41,670 nucleotides of DNA from an uncultured Thalassotalea sp. (GTDB taxonomy: Bacteria > Pseudomonadota > Gammaproteobacteria > Enterobacterales > Alteromonadaceae), in contig CANMZP010000033.1 in assembly GCA_947502355.1 (NCBI GenBank), positions 1-41,670 on the forward strand, given 5' to 3'. The position numbers and the translations under genes are program-made. Under the pieces are notes generated by a model, which was not told the origin of the DNA, did no database searches, and saw only the letters and a program-made list of their open reading frames with translations. This document shows, piece after piece, positions 8,416 through 15,825 of the stretch (position 1 is the first letter of the stretch; each line of letters starts with the position of its first letter).

Positions 8416-8470
8416 TATTAGCCTTAAAGCCTGTTGCTACCCAAGGCTTAAGAGAGTCAAAAAAAATTTG

Positions 8471-8520
8471 TTCCCCACTTTAGGTTAATGCCTTGGCCTT
8501 TCGGTATTGTGCTTTTTTGT
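8471..8520 (-). repeat. Right terminal inverted repeat of the element
   Basis: This is the inverted counterpart of 4637-4684. Read on the minus strand it starts ACAAAAAAGCACAAT and ends in GTGGGGAA. AATGCC (8488-8493) and GGTATT (8503-8508) can pair, keeping the internal hairpin despite base changes. Its outer edge touches the end of the TIM-barrel gene (stop at 8522-8524). Confidence 0.65.
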
Positions 8521-8521
8521 T

Positions 8522-9406
8522 TTATGGCCTGTTATTTAACATTGTTTCAAAGCCCTGTTTCGATAAGGACAGTGCCTCTAATTGGCTTAGTCCATTGGGG
8601 TATTCTTCTTGTTCTAGCACAATCCACTGCGTACCACCAAATTCAAGACAACTTGTTAATACTGCATTCCAGTCAATGGTATCTTTGCCTATGATGGGCA
8701 ACTTGCCGGTAATGCCTTTGGGAATTCGTGATTTAAAATGAACAACTTTCGTCCGGTTGGGATAGCGTTTAATGTAATTTGCAGGATCCTTACCAGCATA
8801 ACTTGCCCAACCGACATCTAATTGCAAAATAACATTGTCATAGGTGTTTAAAGCGATGTGATCCCAGTAGGTGGTACCATTGAATGACTTGAATTCTTGA
8901 GCATGATTGTGAAAGCCTATTTGCATCTGATGTTTAGCAAGGGCTTTTGCATGCTGATTAAGTAAGGCCACTACCGTATTTACTTCGCTTGGCTGCCAAG
9001 CTCTTTCATCCCAACCAATTATCAATATAGATACGCCAAGCTTTTTAAAGAAGTTTACCGTTTGCTCAAAATGTTGGTCATTTAACTCTTCAAAGCTTAT
9101 ATGCGCACTCGAAGCCGTTAAGTTTAGGGAATCTAATAAGGTTTTTAATCCGGTTGGGTTGTTTTTATAAGGGCCATATTCATTGGCAAACTCGACGCCT
9201 TTAAACCCCATTGCGGACAGTTTGGCTAATGTTTTGGCAAAGTCTGCTTTTAAGGTTTCTTTAACCGACCAAAGTTGCACACTCAATGGTGGGGTATAGG
9301 GATTCAATAACGGTTTCGATTCTGAATGGCTCACTGGTGACATACATAACGTCCAACAAAATAGAGTGAATAAATAAGGTTTTATAGATAAAGAAGGTGT
9401 GTTCAT
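8522..9406 (-). CDS. Exported sugar phosphate isomerase/epimerase-like TIM-barrel protein
   Basis: The 294-residue product has an N-terminal signal peptide (about residues 1-28, ending near SHSES). It then shows the xylose-isomerase-like/AP-endonuclease-2 barrel. Metal- and substrate-binding positions typical of the family are visible: E in FKGVEFANEYG, H in IGFHNHAQEF, D in LQLDVGWAS, H in VVHFKSR and E in VLEQEEYP. Export suggests a role in processing periplasmic sugars or inositol-like compounds; the substrate is unknown. The stop codon is two bases from the right end of the mobile element, so any native downstream DNA may have been displaced. Confidence 0.82.
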   Translation of the reverse strand: MNTPSLSIKPYLFTLFCWTLCMSPVSHSESKPLLNPYTPPLSVQLWSVKETLKADFAKTLAKLSAMGFKGVEFANEYGPYKNNPTGLKTLLDSLNLTASSAHISFEELNDQHFEQTVNFFKKLGVSILIIGWDERAWQPSEVNTVVALLNQHAKALAKHQMQIGFHNHAQEFKSFNGTTYWDHIALNTYDNVILQLDVGWASYAGKDPANYIKRYPNRTKVVHFKSRIPKGITGKLPIIGKDTIDWNAVLTSCLEFGGTQWIVLEQEEYPNGLSQLEALSLSKQGFETMLNNRP

Positions 9407-9483
9407 CTGCTCTGATTAAATACAACAGGGATTAAAACAGATTAACGCTTTTTAAAATGAATTGAAAATCTGCAGACATAAAA

Positions 9484-9521
9484 AAAGCCAATTTTTGAAT
9501 GCTACTCAAATAATTGGCTTT
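9484..9521 (-). terminator. Terminator of the alkaline phosphatase gene
   Basis: AAAGCCAATT (9484-9493) pairs with AATTGGCTTT (9512-9521). TTTGA/TCAAA extends the stem inwards with one bulged base. On the minus strand the stem is followed by a run of T, so it ends the alkaline phosphatase transcript. Confidence 0.85.
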
Positions 9522-9551
9522 AAACGTTCGGCTACACGTTTATTAAGGCGG

Positions 9552-10910
9552 TTATTTTTTCCCTAATAACGTAAAGATTATTTTGGCTATCGCGGTATTA
9601 TCTAACTCACCTTGGAACGCTTTATAGCTATGACCCATGGCAAATACTGGGACATCGATTCCCGTATGTCCACTTGTTGTCCAGCCCGTATTGGTGCGCA
9701 CATCAATTAATTTTTTAAGGGCAATGGTTAATGCCTTTTGCTTGTCTTTTGCGTCATTCGTTGCTTGGGTCAGTTTGCTAAACTCTTCTTCGGTTATGTT
9801 GAAGTTTAATTTGTCAGACAAATCTTTTGCAGTGAATTCTCCCGCAGTAAGCTCTTTGGCAATGGCTTTTGGCGTCATTGTCATAGTGCGTATAACGTCT
9901 GGTTTCCACGCGTAATTACCATTGGCAGCAATGGTAAAACCGCCTGTGCTGTGATCGGCCGTTAGCACCACTAACGTATCAGGGTTTTTATTGACATAAT
10001 CTTCTAGTAATTCCATGGTTTTGGCTAAATCATCCATTTCAGCCATCGCCGTGGCAATATCATTGCCATGTCCTGCCCAGTCAACCTGACTGGCTTCAAC
10101 GAGCATAAAAAAGCCGTTGTCATTTTCTAATTGTTTTAATGCTGCATTTGTCATTAAAGATAAACGGTGTGGGTTACTATCATCTAATGCTGACGGTAAA
10201 CCGGTGTCATCGAATAAGCCCAATAATGGTGTATTCTCAGGAGCTGTTTGTAATGCCTGATAAGTATCTACGTAGTGGAAACCGTTTTGTTTGAACTCGT
10301 TTACTAGGTTTCTATCTTCACGGATAAAGTATTCCCAGCCACCGCCAAGATAAACATCGGCTTTGATGCCTTCATCAATATAGTCATCAGCAATGGCATT
10401 GTAATTTCTACGATGCTCGTTATGTGCTAAATATGAGGCGGGTGTCGCATGGTTAATTTGCGATGTTACGACAACGCCAGTGCGTTTATCTTGAAGTTTC
10501 GCCCATTCTAAAACCGTTTGAACGGGTTGTTTTTTAACGTCAACACCAATGGCGCCATTGTAGGTTTTTACCCCGGTAGATAAGGCCGTTGCACTGGCCG
10601 CTGAGTCGGTTATATAACCGGACTCTTTAGCCGGGTAGGTACTGCTTAAACCCACCAAATGACGGTCAAATACGGTTTCTTCAATTATTTCGGTGTCAGG
10701 GTTGTCATTAAAGTAGCGATAAGCGGTTGTATAAGCTGGGCCCATGCCATCGGCCACCACCATAATAATGTTTTTGGGTGACTGTTTTATGTCACTCACG
10801 TGGTTAATATCGGTCTGTGACTGTTTTATGACACTCACTTGGTTATTATCGGTATGCGTACACGCACTCAGACAGCTAGCAGCCAAAAGGCTAAAGATAA
10901 GTTTTTTCAT
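9552..10910 (-). CDS. phoA: Lipoprotein alkaline phosphatase, PhoA family
   Basis: The 452-residue enzyme hydrolyses phosphate monoesters outside the cytoplasm using two zinc ions and one magnesium ion. Seen here are D54 in VVADGMGP, the nucleophile motif TDSAASATALSTG (D102-S103-A104), the metal motifs VEASQVDWAGHGND and TADHSTGG, and the C-terminal SGHTGIDVPVFAMG. The signal peptide ends in the lipobox LSAC with C17, so the enzyme is probably membrane-anchored; E. coli PhoA is soluble. Residues about 24-48 contain a duplicated 13-residue segment that forms a linker. Ribosome site GGAAG precedes the ATG. I found no clear PhoB box upstream, so phosphate control is not shown. Confidence 0.93.
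   Translation of the reverse strand: MKKLIFSLLAASCLSACTHTDNNQVSVIKQSQTDINHVSDIKQSPKNIIMVVADGMGPAYTTAYRYFNDNPDTEIIEETVFDRHLVGLSSTYPAKESGYITDSAASATALSTGVKTYNGAIGVDVKKQPVQTVLEWAKLQDKRTGVVVTSQINHATPASYLAHNEHRRNYNAIADDYIDEGIKADVYLGGGWEYFIREDRNLVNEFKQNGFHYVDTYQALQTAPENTPLLGLFDDTGLPSALDDSNPHRLSLMTNAALKQLENDNGFFMLVEASQVDWAGHGNDIATAMAEMDDLAKTMELLEDYVNKNPDTLVVLTADHSTGGFTIAANGNYAWKPDVIRTMTMTPKAIAKELTAGEFTAKDLSDKLNFNITEEEFSKLTQATNDAKDKQKALTIALKKLIDVRTNTGWTTSGHTGIDVPVFAMGHSYKAFQGELDNTAIAKIIFTLLGKK
10779..10853 (-). repeat. 39-bp tandem duplication in the phoA linker
   Basis: Positions 10779-10814 and 10818-10853 match almost exactly at a 39-bp period (13 codons). They duplicate a VSxIKQSxxxINH-like segment just after the lipidation cysteine. 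The reading frame is kept. The duplication simply lengthens the tether between the lipid anchor and the catalytic domain. Confidence 0.85.
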
Positions 10911-11096
10911 TAATGCTTCCGGGAGATTATTTTTGTCGTAATTGAATTGAGCTATTATTTGCAGAAAAAAACATGTAATGCAATTTTAAAGTGTTTGCTA
11001 AATTGTTAACCAGCAATAATCCATGGGTTATCGCTGGTAAAACACTGCTAAACTATTTAAAATCCACTTAATTTTTTTCTGCCAACAGAGCGACCG

Positions 11097-11699
11097 ATGA
11101 ATACTGAAATTTACTTTATTTACGACTCACATTGCCCGTGGAGTTTTGCCACCACACAATTGGTGAACAGCATCCACAAAGCATACCCAGAAATGCCTAT
11201 CCACTTATTACACACGGTGTACTATGGTGGCAGCGATGGCGTATCCAAAAAACAACTTGATCAGGTTCAAGAGTTAAGCAATGTACGCTTTGGCAAAGAT
11301 TACCTGCGTTTTGCTGATGCACCAAAAGACGCGACGATGACGGCTAACTTTGTGACTTGGCTTGAGAATAAAAACCCAACTGTAGCGCTTGATGTATTAA
11401 ATGCGTTGCAAAAGGAGCATTTCATTGATGGCAACCCATTACATGAAAGAGATGATTTTGACGATGTCTTAAAACAATTTAAATTATCGCCACCGGTTAA
11501 AATATTTAAAGATAAGCTAAGTAAAGACGTAGAGCTAAACTTAGGTGGCATTGCTGAATTACAAGACGTTATTCGCACCGCGGCTTTCCCTGCATTATTG
11601 TTAGCCAAAGATGATAATTTGGTATTGCTTAACCACAACTTGTATTTATTAGAGCCTGACGCGATAAGTGATGCGATTGCATTAGAATTAAAAGGCTAA
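11097..11699 (+). CDS. DsbA-family thioredoxin-fold protein with a CPWS active site
   Basis: This 200-residue protein has a thioredoxin fold with a long helical insertion, as in DsbA/FrnE-like proteins. The usual CPWC is C13-P-W-S16, so only the first cysteine remains. The cis-proline loop is probably AAFPALLL near residue 163. There is no signal peptide, so it should be cytoplasmic. A glutaredoxin gene follows after eight bases, suggesting joint thiol or glutathione chemistry. One-cysteine members often act on glutathione conjugates or isomerise substrates; no specific reaction can be assigned. Confidence 0.8.
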   Translation: MNTEIYFIYDSHCPWSFATTQLVNSIHKAYPEMPIHLLHTVYYGGSDGVSKKQLDQVQELSNVRFGKDYLRFADAPKDATMTANFVTWLENKNPTVALDVLNALQKEHFIDGNPLHERDDFDDVLKQFKLSPPVKIFKDKLSKDVELNLGGIAELQDVIRTAAFPALLLAKDDNLVLLNHNLYLLEPDAISDAIALELKG

Positions 11700-11707
11700 A
11701 ACGTTTA

Positions 11708-11932
11708 ATGAAACGGGTTGTTTTATACTCCATGGCGCGTTGCCCACATTGTGACACGGCGAAAAAATATTTGGACCAACAAGGCATTCAATACCGCTTG
11801 TGCAATGTAAGTAGTCCGGCCGGTCGTAAAGAGTTTTCCTCTACCGGTTTTCGTGCTGTACCAGTTATTAAAATTGGTGATCAGTTTTTAAACGGTTTTT
11901 CAATTAAGCAGTTTCAAAAGCTATATAAATAA
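11708..11932 (+). CDS. Glutaredoxin-like protein (CPHC)
   Basis: The 74-residue protein is a compact glutaredoxin fold. The dithiol site C12-P-H-C15 lies in YSMARCPHCDTAKKYL, and the cis-proline motif AVPVIKIGD is near residue 50. It would reduce protein or mixed glutathione disulfides in the cytoplasm. It sits eight bases after the DsbA-like gene in the same operon, and a strong terminator follows. Confidence 0.88.
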   Translation: MKRVVLYSMARCPHCDTAKKYLDQQGIQYRLCNVSSPAGRKEFSSTGFRAVPVIKIGDQFLNGFSIKQFQKLYK

Positions 11933-11978
11933 TTACGCTAAGTAAAGCCGCGTCAAATCGTGTCGAATTGATTATATT

Positions 11979-12019
11979 AAAGAACCTCTCTCATTTTTAA
12001 TGAGAGAGGTTCTTTTTTT
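11979..12019. terminator. Strong terminator after the glutaredoxin gene
   Basis: A perfect 16-bp stem (11979-11994 with 12000-12015) with a five-base loop is followed by a T run to 12019. The A run on the left lets it work in both directions. Confidence 0.95.
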
Positions 12020-12197
12020 GTCAGAAAAGTGATCTTTGTCCGGTCTTGATTCTTACCTAGTTAAAGCAACGCCTATGTCGCCTAGATAAAAGATATAACA
12101 ATTTTATCAAATTAGAGTGGATTACTTGCTTGCTAGTTGGAACCACACTAATACTTAAGGTAAAGAACATTTAATTATTACAAAAGGGGTACTTCTC

Positions 12198-12962
12198 ATG
12201 AGAAAACTATTACTAGCTTCACTCCTATCAATACCATGCACAGCCTTAGCAGCACCCGGCGTGCTAGGGGATGTTTCTGAAGTTCCAGACAAGCATGGCG
12301 AGCAGAAATCCGGGTGGAATGTATCCTTGGGCTTAGGGGCGGTATACTTCCCTGAATTCCCCGGTGTTGACGATGATGAAACCAATGCTGTGCCTTTAAT
12401 TAATGTTAATTACGAAAACACCTATTATCTTGAGTTTTACAAATTAGGTGCTTGGTTGTGGTCTCCAAGAAATACCGGAATAAGAATGGGGGTGGTAGCC
12501 AAACCCCGCAGAGGCTATGACCGAGGGGATGGTCCAATAGAATACCATGACGTTGACGATACAATCCTTGCTGGGGCTCGAGCCAAGTGGAACACCGGAC
12601 AATTTGCCTTAGATGGTTACTTGTTGGCTTCTACAGAAAGTGACAGTGGCCCAGAGGTTCATTTAACCGGTACGTATTATTTCTTGCAAAGCAAACAAGC
12701 AACAATTAGTGGTTTTGCCGGGGCTGAATTTCTTTCTGAAGATGCCATAGATTATTTATATTACGAAGAAGGCGCTTATGATGGAGCCGACTCTACCATC
12801 AACTTAAATGTTGGTGTTGTGGGCACCTATAATATTGCCCCCCAATGGAATGTGATTGGCTCGGTAAGTTTAAAATCTTACGGCTCTGAAATCGAAGATG
12901 CGCCAGGTGTCACAGAAGATAACGGCACAACGGCATTACTAGGTGTGCTATACACGTTCTAA
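12198..12962 (+). CDS. MipA/OmpV-family outer membrane protein
   Basis: The 254-residue protein has a cleavable signal peptide (about 1-20, LLSIPCTALAAP). Alternating beta-strands ending in an aromatic residue (LGVLYTF) follow, as expected for an outer-membrane barrel. Family-typical stretches include SLGLGAVYFPEFPGVDDDE near the N terminus and GIRMGVVAKPRRGYDRGDG in the first third. MipA/OmpV proteins are linked to murein-synthesis scaffolding or stress-responsive porin-like roles; which applies here is unknown. It is a single-gene unit with its own terminator. Confidence 0.88.
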   Translation: MRKLLLASLLSIPCTALAAPGVLGDVSEVPDKHGEQKSGWNVSLGLGAVYFPEFPGVDDDETNAVPLINVNYENTYYLEFYKLGAWLWSPRNTGIRMGVVAKPRRGYDRGDGPIEYHDVDDTILAGARAKWNTGQFALDGYLLASTESDSGPEVHLTGTYYFLQSKQATISGFAGAEFLSEDAIDYLYYEEGAYDGADSTINLNVGVVGTYNIAPQWNVIGSVSLKSYGSEIEDAPGVTEDNGTTALLGVLYTF

Positions 12963-12989
12963 ACAATAGCTATTAACTGAGTCTTAGAA

Positions 12990-13022
12990 GGGCAGGCGCA
13001 TTATATTGTGCCTGCCTTTTTT
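12990..13022 (+). terminator. Terminator of the MipA/OmpV gene
   Basis: GGCAGGCGCA (12991-13000) pairs with TGTGCCTGCC (13007-13016, one mismatch or wobble near the loop), followed by a T run to 13022. Confidence 0.92.
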
Positions 13023-13094
13023 GTTGATGGTTATGGTGCTTTGAAAAATAATGTCAGCGTTGAGGTTGAGGTTTAGAGCCCCTTAAATAAAGGT

Positions 13095-13247
13095 ATGTTA
13101 ATGGTCACTAAAGTAGAGGCAAATGCATTTTTCAACCGTTAGGTGTTCGCAAACGGGGAAAAATTAAAGATGGATTTTTTACTTCTTATGGCGGAAAAAC
13201 AAAAACAAGCGCTTGATGAAATAATAGCCCGTTCAGGCTTTATTTAG
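13095..13247 (+). pseudogene. Possible gene remnant with an in-frame stop
   Basis: A frame starting at ATG 13095, preceded by AAAGG, reads 15 codons to a TAG at 13140. It then continues open in the same frame, with an ATG at 13170, to a TAG at 13245. The second part, MDFLLLMAEKQKQALDEII, looks like genuine helical protein. The stretch could be a small gene broken by one nonsense change, or a short gene starting at 13170. I do not recognise a family. The rest of 13023-13480 shows nothing else I can support. Confidence 0.3.
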
Positions 13248-13480
13248 GTTAACGCTTTTTTTGGCCTAATCTTCAAATTTAGTTGTGGCAATATAATCTG
13301 TATCAAAAAATCATGTACAAGCTTTATGTTTTCAAATAGCGTTTTAAGCTCAAACTTTCGTGTGCCCAAATTGCCATGCTTAAAGCGTTTTTTGCGGCAA
13401 TTAGAGCCTGCATTAACTTACATATAACCGGGTAAGTGGCTAAAAAATTTCAATTAATTTCATAACATTTGCATTATTAG

Positions 13481-13510
13481 TTTTGTGATACTTTTGTGAT
13501 GTCTTCGTGA
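13481..13510 (+). promoter_or_regulatory. Three direct repeats phased at 11 bp before the spondin/two-component operon
   Basis: TTTTGTGA occurs at 13481-13488 and 13492-13499, and CTTCGTGA at 13503-13510. The exact 11-bp phase puts all three on the same face of the helix. OmpR/PhoB-type winged-helix regulators bind tandem direct repeats with this spacing. Such a regulator is encoded in the same cluster (15091-15825), so this is a good candidate for its binding site. TTTACA (13515-13520) just downstream may serve as a -35. Confidence 0.55.
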
Positions 13511-13579
13511 GTCTTTTACAACATTTGAATTTCATACTGATTTTGAAATTCATAAGAAATAAACAAATGAGGAAAGATT

Positions 13580-14275
13580 ATGAAAGGCAAATTAATAACG
13601 ACTCTGGCGGCAACTTTGGTAATGAGCCCTTTAGCTCAGGCAGCCGACTTGGAAATAACAGTAAGCAATCTTACTCAGGGAATTTATTACACCCCGATTA
13701 TTATTGCCGCGCATACCGGTGATGCTGCGATGTTTCGAAGCGGCGAGATGGCCAGCCTTGAATTACAAACGTTGGCAGAAGGCGGTGATATTTCATTAAT
13801 GTCAGCCCTGTTAGGCAACGTAGGAGCAGACGTGGTTGAAAACCCTGCCGGCGGTTTATTAGGCCCGGGTATGGCAACCACCAGCATGCTAATGAGTGCC
13901 GATGGCAATAATTATTTGTCTATCGCGGCCATGTTATTACCGACCAATGATGGTTTTGTTGGCTTAGATAGCTGGATGATCCCAACTGAAGCCGGTACCT
14001 ATACCTTTACTTTAAATGCATACGATGCAGGCACCGAGGCCAATGATGAAATCGTTAATGGTGGCGGGGCCGCGGGTACGCCTGGTATTCCAGCTTCACC
14101 AGGTGGTTCAGGTACCGGTGGTAGTGGTGTATCGATGACGGAAGCTAATGGGTATGTGCATATTCATCCTGGAAATATTGGTGATAGTGACGCCAATGGC
14201 GGTAAAAGTGATTTGGATAACACCGTTCATCGTTGGTTAAACCCTGTAGCGAAAGTTACCGTGGTTGTAAAATAA
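13580..14275 (+). CDS. Secreted spondin-domain protein
   Basis: The 231-residue product has a signal peptide (about 1-21, ending SPLAQA-A). It then shows the bacterial spondin-domain pattern: an initial beta strand LEITVSNLTQGIYYTPIIIAAH, a segment rich in GEMAS and LAEGGD, LLPTNDGFVGLDS, LNAYDAGTEANDE, and the late VHIHPGNIGD box before a beta-strand tail KVTVVV. A Gly/Pro/Ser-rich loop lies at about 170-190. Spondin domains bind calcium or surface ligands in animals; bacterial function is unknown. It is the first gene of the cluster with a paralogue and a two-component system. GAGGA precedes the start. Confidence 0.85.
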   Translation: MKGKLITTLAATLVMSPLAQAADLEITVSNLTQGIYYTPIIIAAHTGDAAMFRSGEMASLELQTLAEGGDISLMSALLGNVGADVVENPAGGLLGPGMATTSMLMSADGNNYLSIAAMLLPTNDGFVGLDSWMIPTEAGTYTFTLNAYDAGTEANDEIVNGGGAAGTPGIPASPGGSGTGGSGVSMTEANGYVHIHPGNIGDSDANGGKSDLDNTVHRWLNPVAKVTVVVK

Positions 14276-14285
14276 GGGGGTATGT

Positions 14286-15041
14286 ATGTTTTATTCAAGC
14301 AACAATTCACCTTCGAGTCCTCGTATGTCTCTGAAATTAACGCTGCTAAGTTCGGCATTGGCTTTAACATTAAGTGCCTGTGGTGACAGTGGTGGAAGTA
14401 ACTCTTCAAGTGTGGCAATGGTGCCCGATCCTGACCCCGTACCTGTGGTCATGACTTATGAGGTAACCGTTACGAACTTAACCAAGGCACAGCCGTTATC
14501 TCCACTTACCGTGGTATTGCATAACGAAGGTAACCTGTGGGCGGTTGGTGAAATGGCAAGTGGCGCACTGGAAGTGTTGGCAGAAAGTGGCGATAACAGT
14601 GATATTTTGGCTTTATCTGTAGTGCTAGCTAATGGCACTTTTAACGATATTCTAATGCCGGGTATGACCGAAACCGTGTCGGTGAGTGTTACCGATATGC
14701 AGGCCGATTACCTTTCGTTGGCGACCATGCTAGTAAATACCAACGATGCGTTTGCTGGCGTAAATGCGTTTGCCGTAAATGATTTGGCCGTCGGTGAAAG
14801 TATTTCGATGCAAAGTGGTTCTTATGATGCAGGCACAGAAAAAAATTCCGAGCTAATGGCGACGATACCTGGGCCTGCTGGTGGTGGGGAAGGATACAAT
14901 GCAGAGCGCGACGATGTTGATTTTGTGGCCATGCATCCTGGTGTAGTTAGCAGCGATGATGGTTTAATGCAATCAGCACTTTCAGCAATGCATAAGTTTG
15001 ATAACCCAACCTTGAACATCACAATTACTCGTACGGAGTAG
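14286..15041 (+). CDS. Spondin-domain lipoprotein, paralogue of the preceding gene
   Basis: The 251-residue product repeats the domain order of its upstream neighbour: YEVTVTNLTKAQPLSPLTVV, GEMASGALEVLAESGD, LVNTNDAFAGVNAF, SYDAGTEKNSE, VAMHPGVVS and the ending LNITITR. Its signal peptide ends in a lipobox, LSAC, at about residue 32, so it should be lipid-anchored; the paralogue should be soluble. A GGGGG ribosome site fits the ATG at 14286; an internal ATG at 14325 would also keep the signal. Ten bases separate it from the first spondin gene. Confidence 0.85.
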   Translation: MFYSSNNSPSSPRMSLKLTLLSSALALTLSACGDSGGSNSSSVAMVPDPDPVPVVMTYEVTVTNLTKAQPLSPLTVVLHNEGNLWAVGEMASGALEVLAESGDNSDILALSVVLANGTFNDILMPGMTETVSVSVTDMQADYLSLATMLVNTNDAFAGVNAFAVNDLAVGESISMQSGSYDAGTEKNSELMATIPGPAGGGEGYNAERDDVDFVAMHPGVVSSDDGLMQSALSAMHKFDNPTLNITITRTE

Positions 15042-15053
15042 CAGCGCAGTGTA

Positions 15054-15087
15054 TTTCACCTGCGGCTTCGACGAATCGCAGGTGAAA
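15054..15087 (+). promoter_or_regulatory. Hairpin that hides the ribosome site of the response regulator
   Basis: TTTCACCTGCG (15054-15064) pairs perfectly with CGCAGGTGAAA (15077-15087). The right arm contains AGGTGA, the only good Shine-Dalgarno for the ATG at 15091, so the folded form should block translation of the regulator. There is no T tract, so this is not a simple terminator. It lies between the second spondin gene and the regulator gene and would lower regulator output relative to the spondins unless opened by ribosomes, a ligand or temperature. Confidence 0.6.
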
Positions 15088-15090
15088 CCG

Positions 15091-15825
15091 ATGACGGATA
15101 CCGTATTAGTTGTAGAAGATGAACAAGATATTGCCGAGTTAATTAAAGTGCAATTGCACGAATTGTCCTTGCAAACAGAACTTTGTAGCTGTGGTCAACA
15201 GGGGCTGGCTAAGGCGCTTGCCAATAACTACGCCCTCGTTGTGTTGGATATTATGCTACCCAATATTTCGGGGCTTGATATATGCCAACAGCTCAGACAA
15301 AAAAAGCCGGAGCAGGCGATTATGATTTTAACGTCCAGAAGTTCAGAAACCGACCGAGTGCTAGGGCTTGAATTAGGTGCCGATGACTATATGACGAAAC
15401 CCTTTAGTGTGCGTGAATTACAAGCTAGGGTGCGCAGTCAGTTACGCAAAGTGCATTTGCTCGGCAATATTGTACAACAGCAAGCTCACGATCAATCCAA
15501 CCCCGATGGACATGAAATTTCGATTGGCAGTTTATGCATTAATCAGTCGACCCATCAAACGCAAATTCGAGGCAATGACGTTGAATTAACCTCTACCGAG
15601 TTTGATTTATTATTGTATTTGGCCTCGCATCCTGAGCAAGTATTTACCCGAAGTCAGCTGCTTAGCTCTGTTTGGGGCTATCATCATAGTGGCTATGAGC
15701 ATACCGTAAATTCACACATTAACCGCTTACGTAATAAACTGGAAGAAGATGTGACGCACCCACAAATTGTGCAAACGGTTTGGGGCGTAGGCTACAAATT
15801 TAATCGTCAAGGCGTGTGTGCGTGA
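15091..15825 (+). CDS. OmpR/PhoB-family response regulator
   Basis: I take the ATG at 15091 (244 aa) because an upstream GTG at 15049 would add a non-family tail encoded by a hairpin. The receiver domain (1-120) shows the acidic pair E9-D10, phospho-acceptor D53 in VVLDIMLPN, the T/S in MILTSRSSE and K in DDYMTKPFS. The winged-helix domain (about 145-240) shows ELTSTEFDLLLYLASHPEQV and HINRLRNKLEED, ending VWGVGYKF. It is coupled to the histidine kinase by an overlapping GTGA (15822-15825). Likely target: the 11-bp repeats at 13481-13510. Confidence 0.93.
   Translation: MTDTVLVVEDEQDIAELIKVQLHELSLQTELCSCGQQGLAKALANNYALVVLDIMLPNISGLDICQQLRQKKPEQAIMILTSRSSETDRVLGLELGADDYMTKPFSVRELQARVRSQLRKVHLLGNIVQQQAHDQSNPDGHEISIGSLCINQSTHQTQIRGNDVELTSTEFDLLLYLASHPEQVFTRSQLLSSVWGYHHSGYEHTVNSHINRLRNKLEEDVTHPQIVQTVWGVGYKFNRQGVCA

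Larger units (their letters stand above)
4637..8520. mobile_element. Probable transposon with a serine hydrolase passenger gene
   Basis: Two ~50-bp sequences in opposite orientation, 4637-4684 and 8471-8520, enclose exactly two convergent genes: a serine hydrolase (plus) and a DDE transposase with zinc ribbons (minus). The ends share ACAAAAA(A)GCACAAT outside and AAGGCATTAACC...GTGGGGAA inside, and each includes a hairpin. The right end stops at the base before the stop codon of the neighbouring TIM-barrel gene. I could not find a clear target duplication at the outer edges, so the element may be old or the true tips may differ by a few bases. The family is not identified. Confidence 0.6.

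Noticed and set aside
4637-8520. A third gene such as a resolvase within the element
   Set aside because: Apart from the hydrolase and the transposase, only antisense shadow frames are present.
10911-11096. A PhoB box upstream of the alkaline phosphatase gene
   Set aside because: TTGTCGTAATTGAATTG near 10932 has only a loose resemblance and lacks two clean 7-bp half-sites at the right spacing.
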